Positions 11,508 to 19,469 of a DNA stretch of 64,000 nt are shown piece by piece. This DNA is from Nocardioides thalensis (GTDB lineage: Bacteria; Actinomycetota; Actinomycetes; Propionibacteriales; Nocardioidaceae), in NCBI RefSeq assembly GCF_013410655.1, contig NZ_JACCFP010000001.1, positions 3,619,501 to 3,683,500 of the forward strand, in the 5' to 3' direction. Each line of letters starts with the position of its first letter. Position 1 is the first letter of the stretch. The translations under genes were made by a program, and so were the position numbers. Under the pieces are notes generated by a model that made no database searches, was not told where the DNA came from, and was given only the letters and a program-made list of their open reading frames with translations.

Positions 11508-12851
11508 ATGTACGAGCTCCTGGAGGCCGCGGTCGCCGTACGACCGGACGCCGTGGCGGTCACCCGACCCCGCGGGGTGATGACGTACGCCGAGCTGCAC
11601 CGCGACGCCGTGGCGATCGCGCACGACCTGCACGCCCGCGGGCTGCAGCGCGTGGGCGTGCTGTCCGACGACCCCGCCGAGGTGCTGGCGATCCTGCTCG
11701 CCGCCTGTCGGGTCGGTGTCGAGGCGTGTGTCTACCCGGTCGCGCTGACCGATGAGGCCGCCTCGAAGCTCGCGGCCCGGTTCGAGCACGAGGCGGTCCT
11801 CACCGACCGTGACCTCGACGTGGTCACGGTGTCGCCCGGCGACAGCGCCGCGGCGGCCGGCACCGAGGACGGGCTGCCGCCCTCCCCGGAGTCGCGGCCG
11901 ATCATGGTCATGACCACCGGCACCAGCGGCTACCCGCGCGGCGTGCGCCACGAGTGGGACCGGTTGCTGCGCGCCTCCCGGCGGATCAAGCCCGCGCCCG
12001 AGCAGCGGTGGCTGCTGGCCTACGGCCTCAACCAGTTCGGCGGCCTGCAGATCCTGATCCACGTGCTCGCCGCCCAGGCGATGCTGGTCGCCGCCGAGTC
12101 GTTCCAGCCGCGGGTCGCGCTGGCCGGCATGCGTGAGCACGGCGTCACGCACGCGAGCGGGACCCCGACGTTCTGGCGCTTCGTCGTCGCCGAGATGGAC
12201 GCCGATCGCGGCCCGGTGCCGCCGCTCGAGCAGATCAGCCTCGGCGGCGAGGCGGTGCCGGGCGCCCTGCTGGAGCGGCTGCGCGACCGCTTCCCCGGCG
12301 CCAACCTCACCCAGATCTACGGAGCCACCGAGTTCGGTCAGAACATCTCGGTGCGCGACGGGCTGCCCGGGCTGCCGGTCTCGATGCTCGACAAGGGCGG
12401 CGACGTCGAGCTCGACATCCGCGACGGCGAGCTGTGGGTGCGCTCGAAGGCCGCGATGCTCGGCTACCACGGCGAGGACTCCCTGCCCGAGGGCGCGTGG
12501 CGCGCCACCGGCGATCTCGTCGAGGTGGTCGGCGACCGGATCGAGTTCCGCGGCCGCAAGACCGACGTGATCAACGTGGGCGGCGTGAAGGTGCACCCGC
12601 TGCCGGTCGAGGACCGGATCAGCCGGGTCGCCGGCGTCTCGCTCGCGCGCGCGTTCGGGCGACCCAACCCAATGGTCGGCTACGTCGTCGCGGCCGAGGT
12701 CGTGCTCGAGCCCGGCTACGACCAGGACGTCGTCGTCGACGCGATCCGGCTGGCCTGCAACGACCTGCCGCGTGCCGGCCGGCCCCGCAGCATCAAGGTG
12801 GTCGAGACGATGACCACGACCGGCAACAAGATGTTCCGCGGCCAGGCGTAG
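11508..12851 (+). CDS. AMP-forming acyl/aryl-CoA ligase-like enzyme (ANL superfamily)
   Basis: A 447-residue adenylate-forming enzyme that would activate a carboxylic acid as an acyl-AMP and probably pass it to CoA or a carrier. The phosphate-binding loop is MTTGTSGYPRG, the A5 region is QIYGATEFGQN, the A7 region is WRATGDLVE, and the hinge/A8 region is FRGRKTDVINVGGVKVHP. It is 50-100 residues shorter than usual because the N-terminal part is compact. A final A10-type Lys lies in TTTGNKMFRG. No carrier protein is adjacent. The gene sits between a methyltransferase and an LLM oxidoreductase. Confidence 0.87.
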   Translation: MYELLEAAVAVRPDAVAVTRPRGVMTYAELHRDAVAIAHDLHARGLQRVGVLSDDPAEVLAILLAACRVGVEACVYPVALTDEAASKLAARFEHEAVLTDRDLDVVTVSPGDSAAAAGTEDGLPPSPESRPIMVMTTGTSGYPRGVRHEWDRLLRASRRIKPAPEQRWLLAYGLNQFGGLQILIHVLAAQAMLVAAESFQPRVALAGMREHGVTHASGTPTFWRFVVAEMDADRGPVPPLEQISLGGEAVPGALLERLRDRFPGANLTQIYGATEFGQNISVRDGLPGLPVSMLDKGGDVELDIRDGELWVRSKAAMLGYHGEDSLPEGAWRATGDLVEVVGDRIEFRGRKTDVINVGGVKVHPLPVEDRISRVAGVSLARAFGRPNPMVGYVVAAEVVLEPGYDQDVVVDAIRLACNDLPRAGRPRSIKVVETMTTTGNKMFRGQA

Positions 12852-12879
12852 GAACGGGGTTGGTGGCAGGGTTCGCCGG

Positions 12880-13893
12880 GTGAAGCTCGACCTCCGCCTC
12901 GACGGTCGCCCCGACGAAGCGCTCGCCCGCGCCCGCGAGCTGGCCGACGCCGGTGCCGACGGGCTGTTCACGTTCGAGGGTCCGCACGACGTGTTCCTGC
13001 CGCTCGCGGCCGTCGCCGGCCAGGTCGCGACCGACCTGATGACCAACGTCGCGATCGCGATGCCGCGCAGCCCGATGCATCTGGCTCACGCCGCCTGGGA
13101 CCTGCACCTGATGAGCGGCGGCCGGTTCCGGCTCGGCCTCGGCTCGCAGATCCGGCCCCACATCGAGAAGAGGTACGGCGCCGCGTGGTCGCCGCCCGCC
13201 GCGCGGATGCGGGAGATCGTGCTCGCGGTGAAGGCGATCCTGACGTCGTGGCAGGACGGCACGCCGCTCGACTTCCGCGGCGAGCACACGCGCCACACCC
13301 TGATGCCGCCGACGTTCGTGCCCGGGCCCAACCCGCACGGCCCGCCGCCGGTGCTGCTCGGCGCGTTGGGCCCGGTCATGACGCGCACGGCCGCCGAGGT
13401 GGCCGACGGGCTCCTGGTGATGCCGTTCCACACCGAGCGGCACTTCCGCGAGCGGACGCTGCCGGCCGTGGCCGACGGGCTCGCCCGGTCCGGCCGCACG
13501 GCATCGGGCTTCCCGGTGCTCCCGCAGGCGATCCTGGCGATGGGACGCACCGCGGAGGAGCTCCGCGCGGCGTCGTACGGCGCCCGCGCGCTGGTGGCGT
13601 TCTACGGATCGACGCCCGCCTACCTGCCCGTGCTCGAGGTCGAGGGCTGGGGCGAGCTCCAGCTCGAGCTCAACCGGCTGTCGAAGACCGGCGACGTGGC
13701 CGCGATGGCCGGGCTGGTCAGCGACGAGATGCTCGCGCGGATCGCCGTCGTCGGCACGCCCGAGGAGTGCGCCGGCGAGCTGCTGCGCCGGTTCGACGGC
13801 GTCGCCGACCGGGTCTGCGCCTACTTCCCCGGCTACACCCCGCCGGCCGACCAGGTCGCCGAACTCGCCGCTGCGCTGCACGCGGAGGACTGA
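12880..13893 (+). CDS. LLM-class F420-dependent oxidoreductase
   Basis: A 337-residue luciferase-like TIM-barrel oxidoreductase of the family that in actinobacteria usually uses coenzyme F420. The N-terminus (ARELADAGADGLFTFEGPHD) and the segment LMSGGRFRLGLGSQ near residue 80 are characteristic. The GTG start is 28 nt after the ligase stop. Together with the upstream methyltransferase and ligase it suggests modification or breakdown of an activated acid, but the pathway is not identifiable. The 22-bp tandem repeat begins 13 nt beyond its stop. Confidence 0.85.
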   Translation: MKLDLRLDGRPDEALARARELADAGADGLFTFEGPHDVFLPLAAVAGQVATDLMTNVAIAMPRSPMHLAHAAWDLHLMSGGRFRLGLGSQIRPHIEKRYGAAWSPPAARMREIVLAVKAILTSWQDGTPLDFRGEHTRHTLMPPTFVPGPNPHGPPPVLLGALGPVMTRTAAEVADGLLVMPFHTERHFRERTLPAVADGLARSGRTASGFPVLPQAILAMGRTAEELRAASYGARALVAFYGSTPAYLPVLEVEGWGELQLELNRLSKTGDVAAMAGLVSDEMLARIAVVGTPEECAGELLRRFDGVADRVCAYFPGYTPPADQVAELAAALHAED

Positions 13894-13905
13894 CGGCTCG
13901 GACCC

Positions 13906-14015
13906 CCAACCGTGCCGGTTCGTCACACCAACCGTGCCGGTTCGTCACGCCAACCGTGCCCGTTCGTCACGCCAACCGTGCCGGTTCGTCACGCCAACCG
14001 TGCCGGTTCGTCGGG
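13906..14015. repeat. Five-copy 22-bp tandem repeat, each unit a potential hairpin
   Basis: Five head-to-tail units start at 13906, 13928, 13950, 13972 and 13994, each beginning CCAACCGTGCCGGTTCGT and completed by CAC plus one base (G or A). Copy 3 has C for G in the right arm, and copy 5 diverges at its last bases. Within each unit AACCG and CGGTT are inverted around TGC, so every copy can form a 5-bp hairpin. The array fills the gap between the LLM oxidoreductase stop and the rhomboid start (14028). There are no spacers, so it is not a CRISPR array. Confidence 0.95.
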
Positions 14016-14027
14016 CACACTGAGTCC

Positions 14028-14627
14028 GTGGAGATCGAGAGCAGGCTGCCGGCGTGGCAGGTCGCCGGGCTCGGGACCATCGCGTTCGTCGTCCTGCTGT
14101 GGGTGCTGGAGGCGGTCGACGCGGCGATGGGCCACGACCTCGACCAGTACGGTATCCAGCCGCGCTCCGACGAGGGCCTGCTCGGCATCCTGTTCGCGCC
14201 GGTGCTGCACGGGGGCTGGTCGCACCTCGAGGGCAACACCGGCCCTGTGCTGGTGCTGCTGTTCGTCACCCTGGCCACCGGCCTCGCCCGCGGGCTGCTC
14301 GCGACCGCGGTCATCTGGGTCGTCGGCGGGCTGGGCGTGTGGCTCGTGGCCGGCAGCAACTCGGTGCACCTCGGCGCCTCCGGCCTCGTGTTCGGCTGGA
14401 TCGTCTACCTCGGTGTCCGCGGCATCGTGAACAAGGAGCCCTGGGAGATCCTCGTCGGCGTCGTCGTGCTCATCGTCTACGGCACCGTGCTGCTCGGCGT
14501 GCTGCCCGGACAGCCCGGCGTCTCGTGGCAGGGCCACCTGTTCGGGGCGATCGGCGGCGCGGTCGCCGCCGCGGTGCTGAGCAACGACCGACTGGCCGGA
14601 GCGAGGCGGGTGCTGGGCCGCAGGTGA
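14028..14627 (+). CDS. Rhomboid-family intramembrane serine protease
   Basis: A 199-residue polytopic membrane protein. It carries the rhomboid landmarks: HGGWSHLEGN at 61-70 (loop His and Asn that support the oxyanion), GASG at 116-119 with Ser118 as nucleophile, and His170 in WQGHLFG as its catalytic partner. Rhomboids cleave substrate helices within the membrane; the substrate here is unknown. The GTG at 14028 is just after the five-copy repeat and has no strong Shine-Dalgarno, so expression may depend on the repeat or on leaderless initiation. Confidence 0.88.
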   Translation: MEIESRLPAWQVAGLGTIAFVVLLWVLEAVDAAMGHDLDQYGIQPRSDEGLLGILFAPVLHGGWSHLEGNTGPVLVLLFVTLATGLARGLLATAVIWVVGGLGVWLVAGSNSVHLGASGLVFGWIVYLGVRGIVNKEPWEILVGVVVLIVYGTVLLGVLPGQPGVSWQGHLFGAIGGAVAAAVLSNDRLAGARRVLGRR

Positions 14628-14688
14628 AGCGGGACACTTGCTTCGGCATGAGTTCAGGACATGGCTTACTTCTATCGAAGATAAGCGA

Positions 14689-14694
14689 TATGCT
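14689..14694 (+). promoter_or_regulatory. Candidate -10 element for a leaderless satD transcript
   Basis: TATGCT lies 6 nt before the ATG at 14701, inside an AT-rich patch (14671-14700) that contrasts sharply with the surrounding GC-rich DNA. No Shine-Dalgarno separates it from the start codon, so transcription probably begins at the A of the ATG. Confidence 0.5.
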
Positions 14695-14700
14695 TTATCG

Positions 14701-15321
14701 ATGATCTACGCCGTGATCGGCGACCTCGTCGGGTCGCGCCGCCTGGCCGACCGGGCCGAGGCCCAGCGGGCCGTGGGCGCCGCCCTGACCCGGGTGAACG
14801 ACCGGATCGCGCCTGCGCAGCCGTTCGAGGCCACGGTGGGCGACGAGTTCCAGGGCGCCACGGAGACGCTCGCCGACGCGGTGCTCGCGTCGCTGCTGGT
14901 GCGGCTGCACCTCCTGCCCGCGATCGACGTCCGGTGCGGGATCGGGTACGGCGAGGTCGTCGTGCACGACGCGACCCGGCGGCCGCTGCTCCAGGACGGG
15001 CCGGGCTGGTGGGCCGCTCGCGACGCACTCGACGCCCTGGGCGGGAGCCGGGCCGCGGGTCGTCGCACCTGGTACGTCGGACCGGACGCCGGCCGGGCGA
15101 CCGCGTTCCTGCTGACCCGCGACGCGCTCGTCGACCGCCTCAACGAGCGTGGGCTGCGCGTGCTGCGCGGGGCGCTCGAGGGCCGCACCCAGCGGGAGAT
15201 CGCGGAGGCCGAGGGGGTCTCCGCGTCGGCGATCTCGCAGCAGTTCGCTCGTGGCGTCGGGGCGCTGCGCGACGCGCATCGTAGGTTCGGGGCCGACCCC
15301 GACCCGTCCGACGGAGCGTGA
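14701..15321 (+). CDS. satD: SatD-family protein
   Basis: A 206-residue soluble protein matching the SatD family, named from a streptococcal acid-stress/protein-secretion locus; its biochemical role is not established. The N-terminus MIYAVIGDLVGSR, the segment GDEFQGA and the C-terminal helix-turn-helix (TQREIAEAEGVSASAISQQF) are typical. The frame extends back to 14638, but ATG 14701 gives the family's standard start and sits 6 nt after a TATGCT -10-like box. It is followed after 1 nt by a membrane protein whose relatives often neighbour satD. Confidence 0.82.
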   Translation: MIYAVIGDLVGSRRLADRAEAQRAVGAALTRVNDRIAPAQPFEATVGDEFQGATETLADAVLASLLVRLHLLPAIDVRCGIGYGEVVVHDATRRPLLQDGPGWWAARDALDALGGSRAAGRRTWYVGPDAGRATAFLLTRDALVDRLNERGLRVLRGALEGRTQREIAEAEGVSASAISQQFARGVGALRDAHRRFGADPDPSDGA

Positions 15322-15322
15322 C

Positions 15323-16060
15323 ATGACCCTGATGGCCTTCGGCGCGTTCCTCGCGACCGTCGGCGCCTGCGACCTGCTGCGCGCCGACCGCGACGACGTC
15401 TCGGTGCTCCGGCAGCTGCTCATGGTGGCGGTGGGTGCGGCCGGCATCACCGCTTTCCTCGCGTGGGCCGGCGACGGGGTCGGCGGCTCGGTGCTGCTCG
15501 GTCTGGGCCTGCTGTCCGGCCTGGCCATGTGGGTCGTGGGCTCCGCGGGTGCGCTCCGCCGCGGGCCGAGGGGCGGAGCGCTGCGGTCGGTGGCCTTCGG
15601 CGGCCTGGGCGTCGGCGCGGTCGTCTCCCTGCTCGGGGTGGGCGCCCTCGAGGAGTGGCTCGAGTGGCCCACCCGCCTCGAGGAGACGTTCCTCGCCCGC
15701 TGGCCGGCCTACGACGTCGTCGTGGCCGCGGGCGCCCTGCTGCTCCAGCTCGCGACCGCCAACATCGTGGTGCGGCTCCTCCTCGACGCGGTCGGCGTGC
15801 CGGCGACGACCAACGAGAAGAAGCTCAAGGGCGGGCGCCTGCTCGGCCCGATGGAGCGCATCTTCATCGTCGGCCTCGGCGCCATCGGCGAGACCACCGC
15901 CGCCGCCATCGTCGTGGCCGCGAAGGGACTGCTGCGGTTCCCCGAGCTCCAGACCAGCACCCGCGAGGGTCCGAGCGACGTCACCGAGTACTTCCTGATC
16001 GGCAGCTTCGCCAGCTGGCTGCTCGGGCTCGCCGGCGTCGCGATGATCTATCTCGCCTGA
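15323..16060 (+). CDS. Polytopic membrane protein, satD partner (resembles DUF3307-type C-terminal region)
   Basis: A 245-residue membrane protein with about six or seven hydrophobic segments. The stretch LKGGRLLGPMERIFIVGLG followed by AAKGLLRFPEL and TEYFLIGSFASWLLGL resembles the C-terminal half of DUF3307 membrane proteins, which are often found beside satD; this is from memory of the family. The ATG follows the satD stop by 1 nt, so the two are surely cotranscribed. Function unknown. A 7-bp hairpin at 16083-16101 follows the gene. Confidence 0.7.
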   Translation: MTLMAFGAFLATVGACDLLRADRDDVSVLRQLLMVAVGAAGITAFLAWAGDGVGGSVLLGLGLLSGLAMWVVGSAGALRRGPRGGALRSVAFGGLGVGAVVSLLGVGALEEWLEWPTRLEETFLARWPAYDVVVAAGALLLQLATANIVVRLLLDAVGVPATTNEKKLKGGRLLGPMERIFIVGLGAIGETTAAAIVVAAKGLLRFPELQTSTREGPSDVTEYFLIGSFASWLLGLAGVAMIYLA

Positions 16061-16082
16061 CCCCGGGCGTGTGACCCCGGTC

Positions 16083-16101
16083 GCAGCCGTCTCACGGCTG
16101 C
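16083..16101 (+). terminator. Candidate terminator hairpin after the satD operon
   Basis: GCAGCCG (16083-16089) and CGGCTGC (16095-16101) pair exactly around a 5-nt loop. No T tract follows, as is common for hairpin terminators in high-GC actinobacteria; the assignment is tentative. Confidence 0.45.
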
Positions 16102-16146
16102 CCGGCCCGGTCGTCCGCCGGAGCCGGCGTCTTCTAGCGTGCTCAT

Positions 16147-16917
16147 GTGGCCGACCTGCTGATCAACCGGAACGACGGCGTCGTCGAGGTGACGTTCAAC
16201 CGACCCGAGCGCCGCAACGCCTTCACCACGGCGATGTACGGCGAGATGCGCGAGCTGTGGCAGTCGCTGAGGGACGACCACTCGGCCCGCGTGGTCGTGC
16301 TGCGCGGCGCCGGGGGCAAGGCGTTCGCCGCCGGGAACGAGATCTCCGACTTCCTCGCGAAGGACGATGCCGTCGAGTACGAGACGTGGATCCGCGAGAT
16401 GCTCGACGGGCTCCTCACGCTCCCGCAGGTCACGGTCGCGGCGATCGACGGCGTGTGCGTCGGCGGCGGCCTCGCCGTCGCCACCAACTGCGACCTGCGC
16501 GTGGCGACCGCGTCGTCCCGGTTCGGCTACCCGATCGCCCGCACCCTCGGCAACGCCCTCTCCTCCCCGGTGCTCTACCGCTGCGCGGCGGTGTTCGGCG
16601 AGTCGCTCACCCGCGAGATGCTGCTGGCGTCCCGGCTGGTCTCCGCCGACCGGGCGTACGGCGCCGGCGCCCTCCTCGCGTGCGTGGCCGACGCCGAGGA
16701 GCTCGACGCGGAGGTCGCGTCCCTCGTCGAGGGCATCGCCCAGGCCTCCCCGGTCACGCTGCGCGTGACGAAGCAGCAGCTGCTCGCCCGTGCCCGGCTC
16801 ACCGAGCACGAGCCGCCCGAGGAGGAGGCGCTCCTCCGCGAGGTCTACGGCGGACCCGACTTCGCCGAGGGCGTCCGCGCGTTCCTCGCCAAGGAGAAGC
16901 CCGCGTTCCGCGGCTGA
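16147..16917 (+). CDS. Enoyl-CoA hydratase/isomerase family protein
   Basis: A 256-residue crotonase-fold protein. Oxyanion-hole segments are AFAAGNEISDF near residues 58-68 and DGVCVGGGLAVATNCDLRVA near 99-118. The position that is a catalytic Glu in true hydratases falls in RTLGNALSSPVLYR, which has no acidic residue, so hydratase activity is doubtful and another acyl-CoA reaction may apply. GTG start with no strong Shine-Dalgarno. It converges on the 16927-17562 gene with 9 nt between stops. It differs clearly from the crotonase at 2508. Confidence 0.85.
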   Translation: MADLLINRNDGVVEVTFNRPERRNAFTTAMYGEMRELWQSLRDDHSARVVVLRGAGGKAFAAGNEISDFLAKDDAVEYETWIREMLDGLLTLPQVTVAAIDGVCVGGGLAVATNCDLRVATASSRFGYPIARTLGNALSSPVLYRCAAVFGESLTREMLLASRLVSADRAYGAGALLACVADAEELDAEVASLVEGIAQASPVTLRVTKQQLLARARLTEHEPPEEEALLREVYGGPDFAEGVRAFLAKEKPAFRG

Positions 16918-16926
16918 TCCCGCCGG

Positions 16927-17562
16927 TCAGCGGTAGGAGATCACCCAGTACTGCACGCCGTACGGCGCGCCGTCGTAGGTGACGTCGACCTCCGTGCCCG
17001 GCCGCAGGAGGCTTCCGAGCACGGGCAGGGCCTCTGCGTCCGCCCAGAGCTCCTCGGCCAGCTCCAGGTCGACCGCCCGGAGCGCGGCCGGGTCGGGACC
17101 GACCAGGAGCTCGCGCAGCAGCTCGTCGAACGGCTCGGCGCGCTCGTCGAAGTGGCCGGGGGCCTTCTCGGTGCGCTTCGCCGACCCGTTGGCGACCACC
17201 AGCACCCCGGACGGTGGCCCGATCTCGTCCAGCACGTCGGTCCCGCACCACAGCGGCCCGCCATCGACCGGCAGGTCGAGGTCCACCGCGCGCTCGGCGG
17301 GCACCAGGTCGTGCGGCCACACGACCGCGCCGGCGTCGCGCACCAGGTGGTGGCCGACCCGGGCACCGGCGCCGCCCACGACCTGGATCCGGGGGCCGAG
17401 TCCGGTGACCGCGGCGCGGCACGCCGCGCGCAGGTCGACGACCGGGTCCTCGAGCGACGCGTGCTCGGGCAGGAGGGCCGGCACGCCGGGGACGAGGGCG
17501 ACGGGCCTCGACACGCCTCGGTCCTGGGAGGCCTCGGCTGCTCGACCAGCGGCGGTGCTCAC
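16927..17562 (-). CDS. Class III extradiol dioxygenase (LigB-like) fold protein, probably non-catalytic
   Basis: A 211-residue protein resembling the actinobacterial 'extradiol dioxygenase subunit B-like' family: a C-terminal core ANGSAKRTEKAPGHFDERAEPF and an ending YDGAPYGVQYWV are family signatures. In relatives the N-terminus has a CPHPPLLVPE-type metal site; here it reads LVPGVPALLPEHA, lacking the His, so ring-cleavage activity is unlikely. The start GTG at 17562 overlaps the folP stop (GTGA), but the first 16 codons are encoded by a REP-like element (17503-17553); GTG 17514, giving VSRPVALVPG, is an alternative start. Third gene of the gpgS-folP operon. Role unknown. Confidence 0.72.
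   Translation of the reverse strand: MSTAAGRAAEASQDRGVSRPVALVPGVPALLPEHASLEDPVVDLRAACRAAVTGLGPRIQVVGGAGARVGHHLVRDAGAVVWPHDLVPAERAVDLDLPVDGGPLWCGTDVLDEIGPPSGVLVVANGSAKRTEKAPGHFDERAEPFDELLRELLVGPDPAALRAVDLELAEELWADAEALPVLGSLLRPGTEVDVTYDGAPYGVQYWVISYR
17503..17553 (-). repeat. REP-like element, copy 1 (within the N-terminus of the LigB-like gene)
   Basis: Read on the minus strand it begins GGTCGAGCAG and ends CGTGTCGAGGCCC, with an internal GCCTC/GAGGC pair. The same ends occur in the copies at 28161-28246 and 35371-35414. It lies between the folP stop and the alternative start of the LigB-like gene. Confidence 0.7.
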
Positions 17563-18422
17563 TGCAGCCCCCGAATCGCCCGCTTCGGCGGCCGCCGCCC
17601 GGCGATCGACCACACCATGTCGACGGTCTGCCGGGTCTCGACGACCTCGTGCACGCGATAGATCCGGGCACCGGCCAGCGCACAGACCGCGGTCGCCGCC
17701 AGCGTTCCGGTGAGCCGCTCCCCCACCGGCAGGTCGAGCGTCTCGCCGACGAAGTCCTTGTTGGACAGCGACACCAGCACGGGCCACCCGGTGTCGACGA
17801 GCTCGCCGAGCCGCCGCGTGACCTCGAGGGAGTGGAAGGTGTTCTTGCCGAAGTCGTGGGCCGGGTCGATCACGATCGACTCCCGCGCGACGCCGGCCGC
17901 CAGTGCGCGCTCGGCGTAGGCCACCGTGTCGGCGACCGCGGCGGCCACCACGTCGTCGTACTCGATCCGGAACGGCCGGGTCCGCGGCGTCACGCCGCCG
18001 GTGTGCGTACAGATGATGCCGACGTCGTACGACGCCGCGACGTCGACGAGCTCGGGGTCGGCGCCTCCCCAGGCGTCGTTGAGCACGTCGGCACCCGCCT
18101 CGCAGGCCGCCGCCCCCACCGAGGCCCGCCAAGTGTCGACCGAGATCACCAGGCCCGGGTGCGCCGCGCGCACGCGGCCGACGAAGTCGACGATGCGCGC
18201 TCGCTCCTCGGCCTCGGAGATCTCCTCGCCGGGAGCGGCCTTGATGCCGCCGATGTCGACGACCTCCGCGCCCTCCGCGACCACCCGGTCGACGCGGTCC
18301 ATCGCGGCGTCCTCGGCCCAGGTGGCGCCGCGGTCGTAGAAGGAGTCGGGGGTGCGGTTGACGATCGCCATCATCAGCGTGGCGTCGTCTGAGAACTCGT
18401 GCCTGCGCAGCCGGAGGGTCAC
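17559..18422 (-). CDS. folP: Dihydropteroate synthase homologue, FolP2 type
   Basis: A 287-residue TIM-barrel protein of the dihydropteroate synthase family. The opening motif MAIVNRTPDSFYDRGAT replaces the classical VNVTPDSFSDGG, as in mycobacterial FolP2 proteins, which are encoded beside gpgS and have been reported not to replace FolP1. Further family segments are DVLNDAWGG, IDPAHDFGKN and VSLSNKDFVGE. The GTG at 18422 overlaps the gpgS stop (GTGA), and the 3' end overlaps the LigB-like gene in the same way. True folate activity is therefore uncertain. Confidence 0.88.
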   Translation of the reverse strand: MTLRLRRHEFSDDATLMMAIVNRTPDSFYDRGATWAEDAAMDRVDRVVAEGAEVVDIGGIKAAPGEEISEAEERARIVDFVGRVRAAHPGLVISVDTWRASVGAAACEAGADVLNDAWGGADPELVDVAASYDVGIICTHTGGVTPRTRPFRIEYDDVVAAAVADTVAYAERALAAGVARESIVIDPAHDFGKNTFHSLEVTRRLGELVDTGWPVLVSLSNKDFVGETLDLPVGERLTGTLAATAVCALAGARIYRVHEVVETRQTVDMVWSIAGRRPPKRAIRGLQ

Positions 18423-19315
18423 CACAGGTCCCCTGCTGGCGGGCGCTCGGCGAGCTGCACCACCCGGTCGACCGGCAGGGGGCCGGGAAGGAACTGCCGC
18501 AGCACAGCATGCTCCGGAGCGGCCGCGTCCCAGCGGTCGAAGCCGGCACGCGGAAGTGCCGCCGCCAGGATCTGGGTGGCCATCCCGCCGAGGTCGAGCA
18601 GCGCCTGGTGGGAGTGGGCGCGGGTGCCCAGGTCGACCTGAGCGAGCCCGGCGGTGCCGACCGAGGCGACGGTGTCGGCCAACGACGCGATCTCGACGGC
18701 GTACCCCGTCGGCACCCGCAGTGTTCCGAAGTGCGAGCGGCGCACGGCCCACTCGCCGGCGAGGGGCTGCACCAGGTCAGAGAGCTCGGGGAACAGCAGC
18801 GAGATGACCGGGCGCGCGACGAGCTCGGTGACCCGGCCGCCGTCGAGGGCGCCGTCCTTCCCCGGCCGCTCGTAGAACCCCTTGACCAGCTGCACCTCCG
18901 GCCAGGTCAGCAGCGGCCCGAGCAGTCCGGGGACGAAGTGGGTGTCCCAGTCGACGAGGTCGGCGTCCATGAACACCACCACTTCGCCGGTCGTCACGAA
19001 CTGCGACTTCCACATCGCCTCGCCCTTGCCGGGATGGGTGCCGAGGTCGGGGCGGATCTCCGAGGACCGATGCACGACCGCGCCGGCGTCGGCCGCGACG
19101 TCGTACGTCGCGTCCGTGGAGTCGCTGTCGATGACGACGATCTCATCGACGAGCTCGACGGTCTCCACCAGGCGCTCGCGCACCCGGCCGACGACCTCGC
19201 CCACGGTGCCCGCCTCGTTGCGGGCCGGGACGACCAACGAGACCGTGGTCGCGCCCTTCGCGGCGAGCAACGCCTCGAGCGTCCAGTCGTCCCACCGGGC
19301 GGTCCGGATCGCCAT
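18419..19315 (-). CDS. gpgS: Glucosyl-3-phosphoglycerate synthase
   Basis: A 298-residue GT81-type glycosyltransferase that transfers glucose from an NDP donor to 3-phosphoglycerate, the first step to glucosylglycerate and, in mycobacteria, methylglucose lipopolysaccharide. Visible motifs are SLVVPARNEAGTVG near the N-terminus, the metal-binding DAD in VVFMDADLVDWD, and THPGKGEAMWKSQF and PLAGEWAVRR for substrate binding. ATG 19315 was preferred over an in-frame start 24 nt upstream because it gives the standard MAIRTARWDDW beginning. Adjacency to a folP2-type gene repeats the mycobacterial order. Confidence 0.93.
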   Translation of the reverse strand: MAIRTARWDDWTLEALLAAKGATTVSLVVPARNEAGTVGEVVGRVRERLVETVELVDEIVVIDSDSTDATYDVAADAGAVVHRSSEIRPDLGTHPGKGEAMWKSQFVTTGEVVVFMDADLVDWDTHFVPGLLGPLLTWPEVQLVKGFYERPGKDGALDGGRVTELVARPVISLLFPELSDLVQPLAGEWAVRRSHFGTLRVPTGYAVEIASLADTVASVGTAGLAQVDLGTRAHSHQALLDLGGMATQILAAALPRAGFDRWDAAAPEHAVLRQFLPGPLPVDRVVQLAERPPAGDLW

Positions 19316-19383
19316 GGCCGCGACCCTACGCGACCGCATGTCGGCGCCCGCGGCCGACCACCGGGCAAAGAGTTTCCTCGATT

Positions 19384-19399
19384 GCTACCCGCAGGTAGC
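19384..19399. promoter_or_regulatory. Perfect inverted repeat upstream of the 54-residue ORF
   Basis: GCTACC (19384-19389) and GGTAGC (19394-19399) are exact complements separated by CGCA. The site lies between the divergent starts of gpgS (19315) and the small ORF (19470) and could be an operator or an RNA hairpin. A TTGACG at 19415-19420 lies just downstream. Confidence 0.5.
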
Positions 19400-19469
19400 G
19401 GTCCTGTGTCACCGTTGACGTCTCGGGACTCGGTCTGCTCTCTGGGGGGAGAAGGGGACCCGTCCGGTC

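Noticed and set aside
13906-14015. Possible CRISPR array
   Set aside because: Units are contiguous with a 22-bp period and have no unique spacers, and no cas genes are in the window.
16147-16917. Duplicate of the crotonase at 2508-3377
   Set aside because: The two proteins differ in length, in oxyanion-hole sequences and in the catalytic-Glu region, so they are separate family members, not a recent duplication.
17563-18549. N-terminal extension of the LigB-like frame up to 18549
   Set aside because: This part is a shadow of folP; the protein similarity starts only after the GTG at 17562 or 17514.
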